The position numbers and the translations under genes were made by a program. Positions 32,685 to 40,541 of a DNA stretch of 64,000 bases are shown here, one piece after another. This stretch comes from CBDDFV01 sp965227335. Lineage in GTDB: Bacteria > Planctomycetota > Phycisphaerae > Phycisphaerales > SM1A02. The notes beneath the pieces are model-generated. The model was not told the DNA's origin and made no database searches. It saw nothing but the letters and a program-made list of their open reading frames with translations. Location: positions 682,001 through 746,000 of the forward strand of contig CBDDFV010000012.1 in NCBI GenBank assembly GCA_965227335.1, written 5' to 3'. Every line of letters begins with the position of its first letter. The stretch's first letter is position 1.

Positions 32685-34181
32685 TCATCGGAGCTTCAGC
32701 TTCCGGAACGCCACCCAGCTCATCTGGAGCAGCATGAACCCGTGCCGGAACCGACTGATGCTCGTGTCCCCGTAGGTGCGGGCCCGATAACGCACCGGCG
32801 TCTCGATGATCCGGAAGTTCGCCTTCGCCGCCCCGAAGATCAGGTCGAAGTCGCCGAACGGATCGAAATCCCCGAAGTAGTGCCGGTTGGACGCGATGAC
32901 GTCGTAGTTCCGCTTCAGCAGCACCTTCGTCCCGCACAGCGTGTCGCGGAACCGCTGTCCGATCAGCCACGTGAACAACAGCGAGAAGAACCGGTTCCCG
33001 CACTTGTTCAGGAACCGCATCGCGTCGTCCTCCATCGGATAGACCAGACGCGTCCCGTTGATGAACTCGCCCCGCCCCGATCGCAACGCGTCGAAGAAGC
33101 GAGGCAGATCCTCCGGCGGCACCGTGAGATCCGCGTCGAGGATCATCAGCACGTCGCCCGTCGCCGCCGCGAATCCCTGACGAACCGCATCCCCCTTGCC
33201 GATCCCGTCGCCCTGCGGGATGAACTTGATGTCCATCTCCGGTCGCGCGGCCATCTGCGCGCGGATCTCCTCCTCCGTCCCGTCCTCCGAATTCCCGTCC
33301 ACGAAGATGATCTCCGTGTGCGAGCCGATCATCGGGACGCGATCCAGCGCCGGCCCGATGTTGCCCCGCTCATCCTTCGTCGGAATCAGGATCGTGCACG
33401 ACAGCTGATCCGCGTTCGGCGGCGGCGTGAGCGGCCGCGCGATCACCATCTGCGTCAGACACAGGTGCTTGAAGGGCCAGAACTTCGCGAGAAAGCGATT
33501 GCAGACCTCGTGCACCACCGGCAGACGCGTCGGCGCCAGCGTTTCCGCCCAGCGGCGCACGATGTCGAAGCCGGCGAGGCCGAGCAGATTGTCAAAGTCC
33601 TCCGGCCCGAGCCAGTTCTGCTCCTCGGTCTTCCGGCGCAGTCCGAGGGTCGACGCAACGCGCAGGATCGGTCCCCACAACGCGTTGTAGTACGTCATGA
33701 TCACCCGCGTGTGGGGATGGCAGACGGCGAGCACGCAGTCGAGGCACGACTGGATGTCGCCCATGTCGGCCAGGGCGTGGCCGTCGAGCAGCACGATGTC
33801 GAACGTCTCGCTCCCGCCGTCGTCGGTCGGAAAGGCGAAGTCCTCCGGGTCCATCACCTCGAAGCGAAGATGCGGATGCCGCGCCTTCGCGCGATCGACC
33901 ATCGCGTCCGTGAGATCGATCCCCACGCCCTCGCCCGGATTGCACGCCTCGAGCAGATCGCCGAGCCCGCACCCGACGTGCAGGACCCGCGAGCCCTCCG
34001 GCGCGTGCATGCTGACGAGACGGGCGAGTTCGCGGTAGTAGCCGCGATGACGCTTCGCCCATCGCTCGACATCCGCCGCGGTCCGCTCCTGTCGCGCCGC
34101 CCGTCGCGCGCGATCCTGCTCGCGGATCGACCCCGAGGGCGACGGCGACGGTTCGACGGGAGCGGCGGGGGAGGCGGACAT
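32685..34181 (-). CDS. Fusion protein: SAM methyltransferase plus family 2 glycosyltransferase
   Basis: 498 residues from the ATG at 34181, preceded by AGGAG. Residues about 40-250 are a class I methyltransferase with motif I VLHVGCGLGD (66-75) and an acidic GIDLTDAMVDRAK segment (87-99). Residues about 260-498 are a GT2 glycosyltransferase of the dolichyl-phosphate mannose synthase/undecaprenyl sugar type: TILIPTKDERGNIGPAL, FVDGNSEDGT (293-302), GKGDAVRQGFAAATGDVLMILDADL with DAD at 349-351. No C-terminal membrane helices are obvious beyond one hydrophobic stretch. It probably modifies a lipid- or surface-linked sugar. A second methyltransferase is divergently encoded next door. Confidence 0.85.
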   Translation of the reverse strand: MSASPAAPVEPSPSPSGSIREQDRARRAARQERTAADVERWAKRHRGYYRELARLVSMHAPEGSRVLHVGCGLGDLLEACNPGEGVGIDLTDAMVDRAKARHPHLRFEVMDPEDFAFPTDDGGSETFDIVLLDGHALADMGDIQSCLDCVLAVCHPHTRVIMTYYNALWGPILRVASTLGLRRKTEEQNWLGPEDFDNLLGLAGFDIVRRWAETLAPTRLPVVHEVCNRFLAKFWPFKHLCLTQMVIARPLTPPPNADQLSCTILIPTKDERGNIGPALDRVPMIGSHTEIIFVDGNSEDGTEEEIRAQMAARPEMDIKFIPQGDGIGKGDAVRQGFAAATGDVLMILDADLTVPPEDLPRFFDALRSGRGEFINGTRLVYPMEDDAMRFLNKCGNRFFSLLFTWLIGQRFRDTLCGTKVLLKRNYDVIASNRHYFGDFDPFGDFDLIFGAAKANFRIIETPVRYRARTYGDTSISRFRHGFMLLQMSWVAFRKLKLR

Positions 34182-34353
34182 CGGAACTCCTGCGGCGGGC
34201 GGCGGGGACGATGGGTCGGTCGGAAACGCCCCAGCATAGGAGCCCGTCCGACGTGATGCATCATTCGAGACGCCTGATCGTCCGATACAGTGCACCGGAC
34301 GGTTCCCTTCTATCGGCCGCCTCGCCCGTTCGATTCACCCCCGACCCGAACCC

Positions 34354-35049
34354 ATGACCGCCCGACTCGACCCTGACGCCACCCGCGCCCACTGGGACGA
34401 CCTCGCCGCGACGTACGACGACGCCAAGGCGAAGAACTCCGCGTACTACGACCTGCTCAAGGCGGTCGTGGACGCCGCCGTCCCCGCCGACCGTCGCACC
34501 AGGGTCCTCGAGATCGGGTGCGGCACCGGCCAGATCCTCGCGTCCCTCCAGCCCGGGGCGGGGCTCGGCGTCGACATCAGCGCCGAAATGATCGACCGCG
34601 CCCGCGCCCAGTACGCCGACCGCCCGGAACTCACCTTCGCGGTCGGCGACGCGGCGGAAGTCGTGGAGCCCGGCGCGTACGCCGCCGTCGTCTCCGCCGA
34701 TGTCCTCGAACACGTCCCCGACTGGGCCGCCGTCGTCGACGCGGCGGTCGATGCGTGCGCCCCGAACGGCGTCGTCGTCCTCACCACGCCCAGCCCGGGG
34801 TGGGCCCTGCCGTTGTGGATCCTCGAGAAGACGAAACTCAAGATGCCCGAAGGACCGCACGAGTTCGTGAGCATCCGGAAGATCGCCGCGCGTCTGCGCG
34901 AGCGCGGCTGCACGGTCGACGACGTGCGCACGCACGGGATGATCCCCGCGCGTCTCGCGGGGCTGGGCCCGGCCCTCTCCCGCGCCGCCGCCCGCGCGCC
35001 GATCGCGAAGTGGTGCGGCGTGATCCAGACGGTAATCGCGCACCGGTAG
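34354..35049 (+). CDS. Class I SAM-dependent methyltransferase
   Basis: 231 residues. Motif I VLEIGCGTGQ (50-59), acidic post-I GVDISAEMIDRARAQ, and motif II/III SADVLEHVPDW show an UbiE/BioC-like small-molecule methyltransferase. The C-terminal half has a cap (ALPLWILEKTKLKMPEG). The substrate is unknown. Divergence from the methyltransferase-glycosyltransferase fusion suggests a shared glycan or lipid pathway. Its stop codon TAG (35047-35049) is the head of the REP-like repeat that follows. Confidence 0.82.
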   Translation: MTARLDPDATRAHWDDLAATYDDAKAKNSAYYDLLKAVVDAAVPADRRTRVLEIGCGTGQILASLQPGAGLGVDISAEMIDRARAQYADRPELTFAVGDAAEVVEPGAYAAVVSADVLEHVPDWAAVVDAAVDACAPNGVVVLTTPSPGWALPLWILEKTKLKMPEGPHEFVSIRKIAARLRERGCTVDDVRTHGMIPARLAGLGPALSRAAARAPIAKWCGVIQTVIAHR

Positions 35050-35191
35050 GTTCCGCACGAACGGGCGGAACGTGCTCCGGGCCCCCTGATCGTCATGCCG
35101 TCGTGCGATCAGCATCCGTGATGCGCACCGAGCGACCGCTGGTTTCGTGAGCGGGCGGTGCGCACGTTCCGCACGTCCGTGCGGAACCTAC
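35046..35191. repeat. REP-like inverted pair, GTAG-headed (family D)
   Basis: Two 30-base arms (35046-35075 and 35162-35191) are reverse complements with two mismatches, 86 bases apart. Each is GTAG followed by a hairpin with GTTCCGC and GCGGAAC arms. Both flanking convergent genes stop at the TAG of the two heads (35047-35049 and 35188-35190). The spacer contains a further hairpin (CTGATCG with CGATCAG, 35086-35112) and a small GCATC/GATGC palindrome. Confidence 0.8.
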
Positions 35192-35754
35192 GGGGCCAGT
35201 GCGGTGCGGAGCAACAGAAGGACGAACGCCGCCAGCGCGACGCCGATGACGATCGCGGCGGTTCCGATGATCGGGCGATCGTCGGCCTCGCCGTACGTCG
35301 GAGGCGGTTCGTCGTTCAGCGCCGCCGCGTCGACGTCCGTCCACAGCAGATTGACGCGGCACATGGGACACGCGTCGACGTGGAGATCGAGATCCACGCC
35401 GCACTCGGGACAGACCGGTTCGTTGACGTCGATCAGAATCCGTCGTTCGTCCATGGAAACGCCGTGCGCGTCGAGAATGGCGCGAACTTCGTCGAGCCGG
35501 GTCGAGTCGACGCTCGCCATGATCGCGGGCGCATCGCCGCCGAGGTACGCCGACAGGGACGGCGCGCCCGCCCCGCCCTGCAGCAGATCCTTCGCCGCGA
35601 GCGCCTGCAGGATGTCGCGCTGCGCGACCGTCCCCGGCAGTTCGACGCCGTAGCCGAGCGTCGTCCCGCACTCCGGACAGCGCGACGATCCTGTCTTGCC
35701 GATCGGATAGCGACACGCCCCGCAGATGTCAGCATGTCCACGTTTCGGCGTCAT
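35188..35754 (-). CDS. Zinc-ribbon membrane protein, paralogue 1
   Basis: 188 residues: an N-terminal zinc ribbon (CGAC at 11-14, CPEC at 26-29), a central alpha/beta segment (about 76-112, MASVDSTRLDEVRAILDAHG) resembling DUF2007-type signal domains, a second zinc ribbon (CPEC near 115, CPMC near 129), and one C-terminal transmembrane helix (about 163-185). The neighbour at 35855-36463 has the same order. Function unknown. The stop TAG lies in the family D repeat. Confidence 0.7.
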   Translation of the reverse strand: MTPKRGHADICGACRYPIGKTGSSRCPECGTTLGYGVELPGTVAQRDILQALAAKDLLQGGAGAPSLSAYLGGDAPAIMASVDSTRLDEVRAILDAHGVSMDERRILIDVNEPVCPECGVDLDLHVDACPMCRVNLLWTDVDAAALNDEPPPTYGEADDRPIIGTAAIVIGVALAAFVLLLLRTALAP

Positions 35755-35854
35755 CCGGGACCGCCTCGGCTCGGGGCCCGCAGGCGGTTCCGTCCCAGGT
35801 TGCGACGGCGGGCCGGTTGAGGGAAGGCGACGAAGGTCAAAGCGATGAAGAACC

Positions 35855-36463
35855 TCATCCCAGCCACGCCAGGGCGAAGAGCCCGAGGAACCCGATCACG
35901 GTTCCCCAGATGATGAACTGGATCACGATCGCGCCGAGCTGACGCCGGCGACGAAGCCGCCGCGCGTCGGCCGGGCGGAGTCGGATCAGGCCGACATCGC
36001 ACGCCGGGCAGATCTCACGATCGCGGTCGGGGTTGGTTTCGTGGCCGCACGCCGGACACGATGTCTCATGATCAAGCAGCCACCAGCCCGCGCGGATCGC
36101 GGGCGGCTCCGGCGTCCTGAGACGATGCGCGGCTCGATCGAGATCGAACGGCGCATCGCACGACGCCAGGACGACGGCGGCTTCGGCCAGACGTGTCGCA
36201 TCGACGCGGGCGAGCGTCACGGTCACGGGGCCGTCCGTCTTTGACCGCAGCAGCGACCGGAGCAACCCGTGATGCGTCGCGAGCGCGTTGATCCGGTTCA
36301 ACGCGCGGCGGCCGCAGGGTGGGATCAGCACGTAGTAGCCGCGTGGCGCGCCGCATTCCGGGCAGGTCAGCCCCGTGGTGGCGTGCAGTTCGTATCCGCA
36401 CTGAACGCACGTCGCGGCGGGGCCGCGGAAGTCGAGGGTTGTCGGGTTCTTCTTCCTGCGCAT
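35855..36463 (-). CDS. Zinc-ribbon membrane protein, paralogue 2
   Basis: 202 residues with the same architecture as the preceding entry: CVQC/CPEC ribbon (19-38), central segment TLARVDATRLAEAAVVLASC, second ribbon CPAC/CPAC (about 136-155), and a C-terminal transmembrane helix (about 178-200). The central domain is better conserved in pattern than in sequence, so the duplication is old. The two genes are in the same direction about 100 bases apart. The arrangement places both zinc ribbons in the cytoplasm or periplasm next to a tail anchor; a role in protein-protein signalling is only a guess. Confidence 0.7.
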   Translation of the reverse strand: MRRKKNPTTLDFRGPAATCVQCGYELHATTGLTCPECGAPRGYYVLIPPCGRRALNRINALATHHGLLRSLLRSKTDGPVTVTLARVDATRLAEAAVVLASCDAPFDLDRAAHRLRTPEPPAIRAGWWLLDHETSCPACGHETNPDRDREICPACDVGLIRLRPADARRLRRRRQLGAIVIQFIIWGTVIGFLGLFALAWLG

Positions 36464-36610
36464 GCCGCTCCCGCCGCGCTCCTTGTCAGGCCGCCTGTTT
36501 CATCATCGGTTTCACCGAGTCCGGGTGGAAGCGCGTTTCAGGGAGAGACTGTCCCGCGCGGGCGTCGGGCCGCGGTCTGGCCGTGTCGAGATCAGGGGAT
36601 CAGGGGGAGC

Positions 36611-36631
36611 GGCGCGACTTCAGGTCGCGCC
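36611..36631 (-). terminator. Hairpin spanning the pyrE stop codon
   Basis: GGCGCGAC (36611-36618) pairs perfectly with GTCGCGCC (36624-36631). The pyrE TGA falls at the loop. No T-run follows, so termination is possible but not certain. Confidence 0.4.
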
Positions 36632-37171
36632 GGAACCCACCCCGAGGTCTTCGGCCGTGAACAGCGCATCGAACACGAACCCGGCGCCTTCGATGTTTTC
36701 CCGCGCGCCTTCCTGGCGGTCGATCGTCGCGATGATCGCCATCACCACGCCGCCCGCGTCCGAGATCACCTGGGCGGCTTCGAGCACCTGGCCGCCGGTC
36801 GTGGCGACGTCCTCGAGGATGACCACCCGGTCGTGCGGTTCGAGCAGGCCTTCGAGCTGCTGCGCCGTGCCGTAGTCCTTCTTCGCGTTGCGAATGAAGA
36901 TGCACGGAAGTCCCGAGGCGATTGACGCGGCGGACACGAGCGGGATGCCGCCCAGCTCCGCCCCGGCGAGACGCGTCACGCCGGCCGGGATCCGTTCGGC
37001 GAAGAGTCGACCCAGCGCTTCGAGAATGTCCGGCTGTGTCGAGAAACGGTACTTGTCGAGGTAGTACGAACTCTTCCGTCCGGACCGGAGCGTGAACTCG
37101 CCGTGCAGCACGCTGGTCTCGGCGATGCGGCGGGCGACGTCTTCGCGGGAAAGCGTCGTGGCGTCTGTCAT
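36620..37171 (-). CDS. pyrE: Orotate phosphoribosyltransferase
   Basis: Joins orotate to PRPP to form OMP, the fifth step of pyrimidine synthesis. 183 residues from the ATG at 37171; an ATG at 37180 in frame would add three residues. It has FTLRSGRKSSYYLDKYRF (26-43), the lysine-containing catalytic loop RNAKKDYG (94-101) and the PRPP motif VVILEDVATTGG (116-127). The TAGGAT box seven bases upstream with no Shine-Dalgarno indicates a leaderless start. It is isolated from other pyr genes and divergent from the GH57 gene. Confidence 0.93.
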   Translation of the reverse strand: MTDATTLSREDVARRIAETSVLHGEFTLRSGRKSSYYLDKYRFSTQPDILEALGRLFAERIPAGVTRLAGAELGGIPLVSAASIASGLPCIFIRNAKKDYGTAQQLEGLLEPHDRVVILEDVATTGGQVLEAAQVISDAGGVVMAIIATIDRQEGARENIEGAGFVFDALFTAEDLGVGSGAT

Positions 37172-37178
37172 GCCCCGC

Positions 37179-37243
37179 ATCCTAGCGAGACCGCCGCGAC
37201 GTGGGAATCCCGGAGGGCGCGGCGACCCCCCGCCCGCTACCAT
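37179..37243. promoter_or_regulatory. Divergent leaderless promoter pair (pyrE / GH57)
   Basis: Minus-strand TAGGAT (37179-37184) serves pyrE and plus-strand TACCAT (37238-37243) serves the GH57 gene. They end seven and six bases from their start codons. The whole 78-base spacer therefore must contain both -35 regions. Confidence 0.5.
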
Positions 37244-37249
37244 GAGGTC

Positions 37250-38494
37250 ATGGCCTCCGTCTGCTTCTACTTCCAGGTCCACCAGCCGTTCCGCATCCGA
37301 CGGTACTCGGTCTTCGACACCGATCCCTTCTACTTCGACAACGACGCGAACAAGGAGATCTGTCTGAAGGTCGCGAACAAGTGCTACCGGCCGACGACAA
37401 AGCTGATCCTCGATCTCGTCCGCCGGCACGAGGGCCGGTTCCGCGTCTCGTACTCGATCACCGACGTCGCGCTCCAGCAGTTCGAGATGTGGGCGCCGGA
37501 TCTCATCGAACTCTTCCAGGCGCTGGCCGAGACCGGCGCGGTGGAGTTCCTCGCCGAGACGTCCCACCACTCCCTGTCGTTCCTCTACTCGAAGGACGAA
37601 TTCGCGGCCCAGGTCGAAGCCCACGACGCACGCATGCAGACGCTTTTCGGGGCGACGCCGTCGGTGTTTCGCAACACCGAACTGATCTACATGAACGACC
37701 TCGCGGCGTTCCACGCCGCCCGCGGACGGTATCGCGGCGTGGTCTGCGAGGGCGTGGATCGGCTGCTCGGGGGCCGGTCGCCGAACTACCTGTACGCGCC
37801 GCCGTTCGCGGCGGAGGACCCCGCCCACGCGCGGGTGAAACTGCTGCTCAAGAACTACCGGCTGTCCGACGACGTTGCCTTCCGGTTCTCCGATCGCAAC
37901 TGGGAGGGCTGGCCGCTCAAGGCGGAGACCTTCGCGGCGTGGGTCGACAAGATCAACGGCGACGGGTACGTCTGCAACCTCTTCATGGACTACGAGACGT
38001 TCGGCGAACACCAGTGGGCGGAGACGGGCATCTTCGACTTCCTCGACGCCCTGCCGGAGAAGATCTTCGACGTCAATCCGGGACAGAACGACTTCGCGAC
38101 GCCCAGCGAGTGCATCGATCGCTACCCGCCCGTGGGGTCGTACGACGCTCCGCACCCGATCTCATGGGCGGATACGGAACGCGATCTCTCCGCGTGGCTG
38201 GGCAACGCGATGCAGGAGAACGCCGCGAACGAGCTGTACGCCCTCGAAGGCCCGGTCAAGGCCCGTCACGCGGCGGGGGACGAATACATCCTCGAGGACT
38301 GGCGGAAACTGACAACCTCGGACCATTTGTACTACATGTGCACCAAGTACTGGGCGGACGGCGACGTCCACAAGTACTTCTCCCCGTACGATTCCCCGTA
38401 CGATGCGTATATCAACTTCATGAACGTGCTCGACAACATCCGGGCCCGGGCGGGCGTCACGACCCGTCCGATTCACGCCCCGTCCGCCGTCTGA
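37250..38494 (+). CDS. Glycoside hydrolase family 57 (alpha-amylase-type)
   Basis: 414 residues from the ATG at 37250. GH57 landmarks are present in order: FQVHQPFR with HQP at 11-13, the nucleophile glutamate in FRNTELIYM (Glu144), and the acid/base aspartate in FMDYETFGEHQ (Asp247). The length suits the short alpha-amylase/4-alpha-glucanotransferase subgroup. No signal peptide is seen, so it acts in the cytoplasm, probably on glycogen-type alpha-1,4-glucans. The family also includes branching enzymes, so the exact reaction is uncertain. The frame extends upstream only through antisense pyrE. Confidence 0.9.
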   Translation: MASVCFYFQVHQPFRIRRYSVFDTDPFYFDNDANKEICLKVANKCYRPTTKLILDLVRRHEGRFRVSYSITDVALQQFEMWAPDLIELFQALAETGAVEFLAETSHHSLSFLYSKDEFAAQVEAHDARMQTLFGATPSVFRNTELIYMNDLAAFHAARGRYRGVVCEGVDRLLGGRSPNYLYAPPFAAEDPAHARVKLLLKNYRLSDDVAFRFSDRNWEGWPLKAETFAAWVDKINGDGYVCNLFMDYETFGEHQWAETGIFDFLDALPEKIFDVNPGQNDFATPSECIDRYPPVGSYDAPHPISWADTERDLSAWLGNAMQENAANELYALEGPVKARHAAGDEYILEDWRKLTTSDHLYYMCTKYWADGDVHKYFSPYDSPYDAYINFMNVLDNIRARAGVTTRPIHAPSAV

Positions 38495-38583
38495 GCCGAT
38501 CCTGTTCCGTTTCGTGTCGTCGATGGCGCCCGTCGACGGCGCCGGTCGGATCCGACCGGACTGTTCCCCCGCTGAGAGGCTGC

Positions 38584-39324
38584 ATGTCGTTCGCAACCCG
38601 ACGCCGACCGAAGCGCCGAGGCCTCAGCCTCGTCGAGATGCTCATCGCCCTCGCGATGATCGGCATGCTGGTGTCGGTGCTGCTCCCGGTGCTGAGTTCG
38701 GCGCGGCGTTCGTCGTGGAACGATCTCTGCATCACGCACCAGCGGGTGATCGGCCAGGCGTGGATCACGTTCCTCAACGAGCAGGGGCAGTTCCCGACCG
38801 TCGTCGATCAGCCCGCCTGGCGATGGGGGGGCGTGCGGTTTCCGACCTCGGCGGGTCAGCCCTGGCTCGACTTCAATCGGCCGCTCAACCGCTACCTGCC
38901 CCTCGACATGGAGCCGCAGATCCCGCGGCACCAGCTCTTCCAGTGTCCGGGAGACAAGGGGCTGCCCGCCCTGACCGGCGGCGGTCGAAGCCGCACCGCG
39001 TTCGAGGCGTTCGGGACGAGCTATCGCGCCAACGTGTCGCTGCTCCACGCGCCGACCGTCGCCCCCGGCGCGCCGCCGCGACCCCTGCGGGCGGACGAGA
39101 TCGGCGTCCGTCCGGCCGATGTCGTGCTCTTCGGCGACGCTCCGTGGTTCGGGGCGATGGTCGCCCCGGACCGCCAGGTCCACTGGCACGGACGCGATGG
39201 CGGGTGCAATCTCTGCTTCCTCGACGGCTCCGTGCGACGCGTGATTCCCGGGGCTCCGCCCTTCCCGCGGCCGGAAGGGGCCGCCGCGAGCACCGGCCCC
39301 GTCGATCCGGCGGACGCCCCATAA
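38584..39324 (+). CDS. Prepilin-type pseudopilin (H-x9-DG planctomycete type)
   Basis: 246 residues. The N-terminus RRGLSLVEMLIALAMIGMLV is a class III prepilin signal: a basic leader, Gly before the cleavage site, Glu at mature position 5, and a hydrophobic helix. The globular part contains FQCPGDKG and ends with the WHGRDGGCNLCFLDGSVRRV block, the C-terminal DG-type motif found in the many DUF1559-like pseudopilins of planctomycetes. It would be inserted in a type II secretion/pilus-like machine. A run of seven G at 38825-38831 lies inside the coding sequence. Two bases of unrelated sequence separate no operon partner. Confidence 0.82.
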   Translation: MSFATRRRPKRRGLSLVEMLIALAMIGMLVSVLLPVLSSARRSSWNDLCITHQRVIGQAWITFLNEQGQFPTVVDQPAWRWGGVRFPTSAGQPWLDFNRPLNRYLPLDMEPQIPRHQLFQCPGDKGLPALTGGGRSRTAFEAFGTSYRANVSLLHAPTVAPGAPPRPLRADEIGVRPADVVLFGDAPWFGAMVAPDRQVHWHGRDGGCNLCFLDGSVRRVIPGAPPFPRPEGAAASTGPVDPADAP

Positions 39325-39474
39325 TCACCGATCCCTGACCTGGTCAGCCCTTTTCCCCGCTTTCGGGCGGCGAGGCGATTGAATTGCATCCCGCCCCGGT
39401 CGACAATCGAATCGCCCTCTGGCACGGGCCCTGAGTTCATCTGACGGGAAAAGGGATTAGGAGAAGGACCACTC

Positions 39475-40329
39475 ATGAAGACACTCTTCACGATCGCCGG
39501 GGTGTCGGCGTCGTTGTCGGTCTGCGCACCAACGCTGGCGGGTGACTCGGTCACCCTCGAGCCCATGAAAGACAACACGATCATCCAGCAGCCCCAGGGC
39601 ATCCCCGCCAGCAACGGCGCGGGGACGGGACTCTTCTCCGGACGCGTCGGCCCGGCGGGCCAGGGCACGATCCGGCGTGGCTGCGTCGCGTGGGATGTCG
39701 CCGGCGCCGTTCCCGCCGGGGCGACCATCACCAGCGTCACGCTCACCATGCGCATGACGCAGACGAGTTCCGGTCCGCAGACCATCGAACTCCGACGCTT
39801 TCTCGAAGACTGGGGCGAGGGCGGGTCGATCGGCTTCGGCGGCCAGGGCGCGCTTGCCCAGCCCGGCGACGTCACGTGGGTGCACACGTTCTTCGACGAT
39901 CAGTTCTGGTCGGTCGAGGGCGGCGTGTATTCGGACACCGTCTCCGGTTCGACCGTCGTCAACGACATCGCCGACTACACCTGGACGTCCACGCCCGAAA
40001 TGGTCGCCGACGTCCAGAACTGGCTCGACGACCCCTCCACCAACTACGGCTGGGCGATCATCGGGAACGAGTCAACCCTCATGACCGTCAAGCGGTTCGC
40101 GACCCGCGAGTACACGGTCGAGGATCAACGCCCGCTGCTCACAATCGAGTTCGAGGAAGGCGGCAAGGACATTCCCGGCGATTTCGACGGCGACGGCGAT
40201 GTCGATGCGTCCGATCTCGCCGCGCTCCTCGCCGCGTGGGGTCCGTGCGACGACTGCCCGGAAGACCTCAACGACGACGGCGCGGTCGGACCCGGCGACC
40301 TCGCGACGCTCCTCGCCAACTGGGGCTGA
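39475..40329 (+). CDS. Secreted DNRLRE-domain protein with GC-type dockerin tail, copy 1
   Basis: 284 residues. The ATG follows AGGAGAAGGACC. Signal peptide to about residue 22 (ending TLA). The head is a DNRLRE beta-sandwich: LEPMKDNTIIQ at the start, CVAWDVAGAVPAGATITSVT, a TPEMVADVQNWLDDPSTNYG block and FATREYTVEDQRPLLTIEF. The tail is DFDGDGDVDASDLAALLAAW and DLNDDGAVGPGDLATLLANW. It is the same length (284) as the paralogue at 45003-45857, which shares every landmark. DNRLRE domains are found on adhesins and carbohydrate-active proteins; no enzyme is visible here. Confidence 0.82.
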   Translation: MKTLFTIAGVSASLSVCAPTLAGDSVTLEPMKDNTIIQQPQGIPASNGAGTGLFSGRVGPAGQGTIRRGCVAWDVAGAVPAGATITSVTLTMRMTQTSSGPQTIELRRFLEDWGEGGSIGFGGQGALAQPGDVTWVHTFFDDQFWSVEGGVYSDTVSGSTVVNDIADYTWTSTPEMVADVQNWLDDPSTNYGWAIIGNESTLMTVKRFATREYTVEDQRPLLTIEFEEGGKDIPGDFDGDGDVDASDLAALLAAWGPCDDCPEDLNDDGAVGPGDLATLLANWG

Positions 40330-40362
40330 TTCGACGCTCGAACACGTCCGAACCATTCACCC

Positions 40363-40387
40363 GACCCGCGTCACGGCGACGCGGGTC
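40363..40387 (+). terminator. Rho-independent terminator
   Basis: GACCCGCGTC (40363-40372) pairs with GACGCGGGTC (40378-40387), five-base loop, followed by GTTTTCTG. Serves the DNRLRE gene ending at 40329. Confidence 0.85.
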
Positions 40388-40468
40388 GTTTTCTGCGCGG
40401 CGTCTCGGCCTTCCCGCGCGTGAGCGGGGAGGTCTTTGCGACAGCGGACGACGCCGCGTCGCCAACGA

Positions 40469-40502
40469 GAACGCCCGGTCCCTGCGACGGGACCGGGCGT
40501 TC
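40469..40502 (-). terminator. Strong hairpin terminator of the PhoX-like gene
   Basis: A 14-base-pair perfect stem (40469-40482 with 40489-40502) and six-base loop, 40 bases past the leftward stop at 40542. Confidence 0.75.
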
Positions 40503-40541
40503 GTGTGGTGCGACGGTGTTGGTGTGTGTGTCGGCTCTGGC

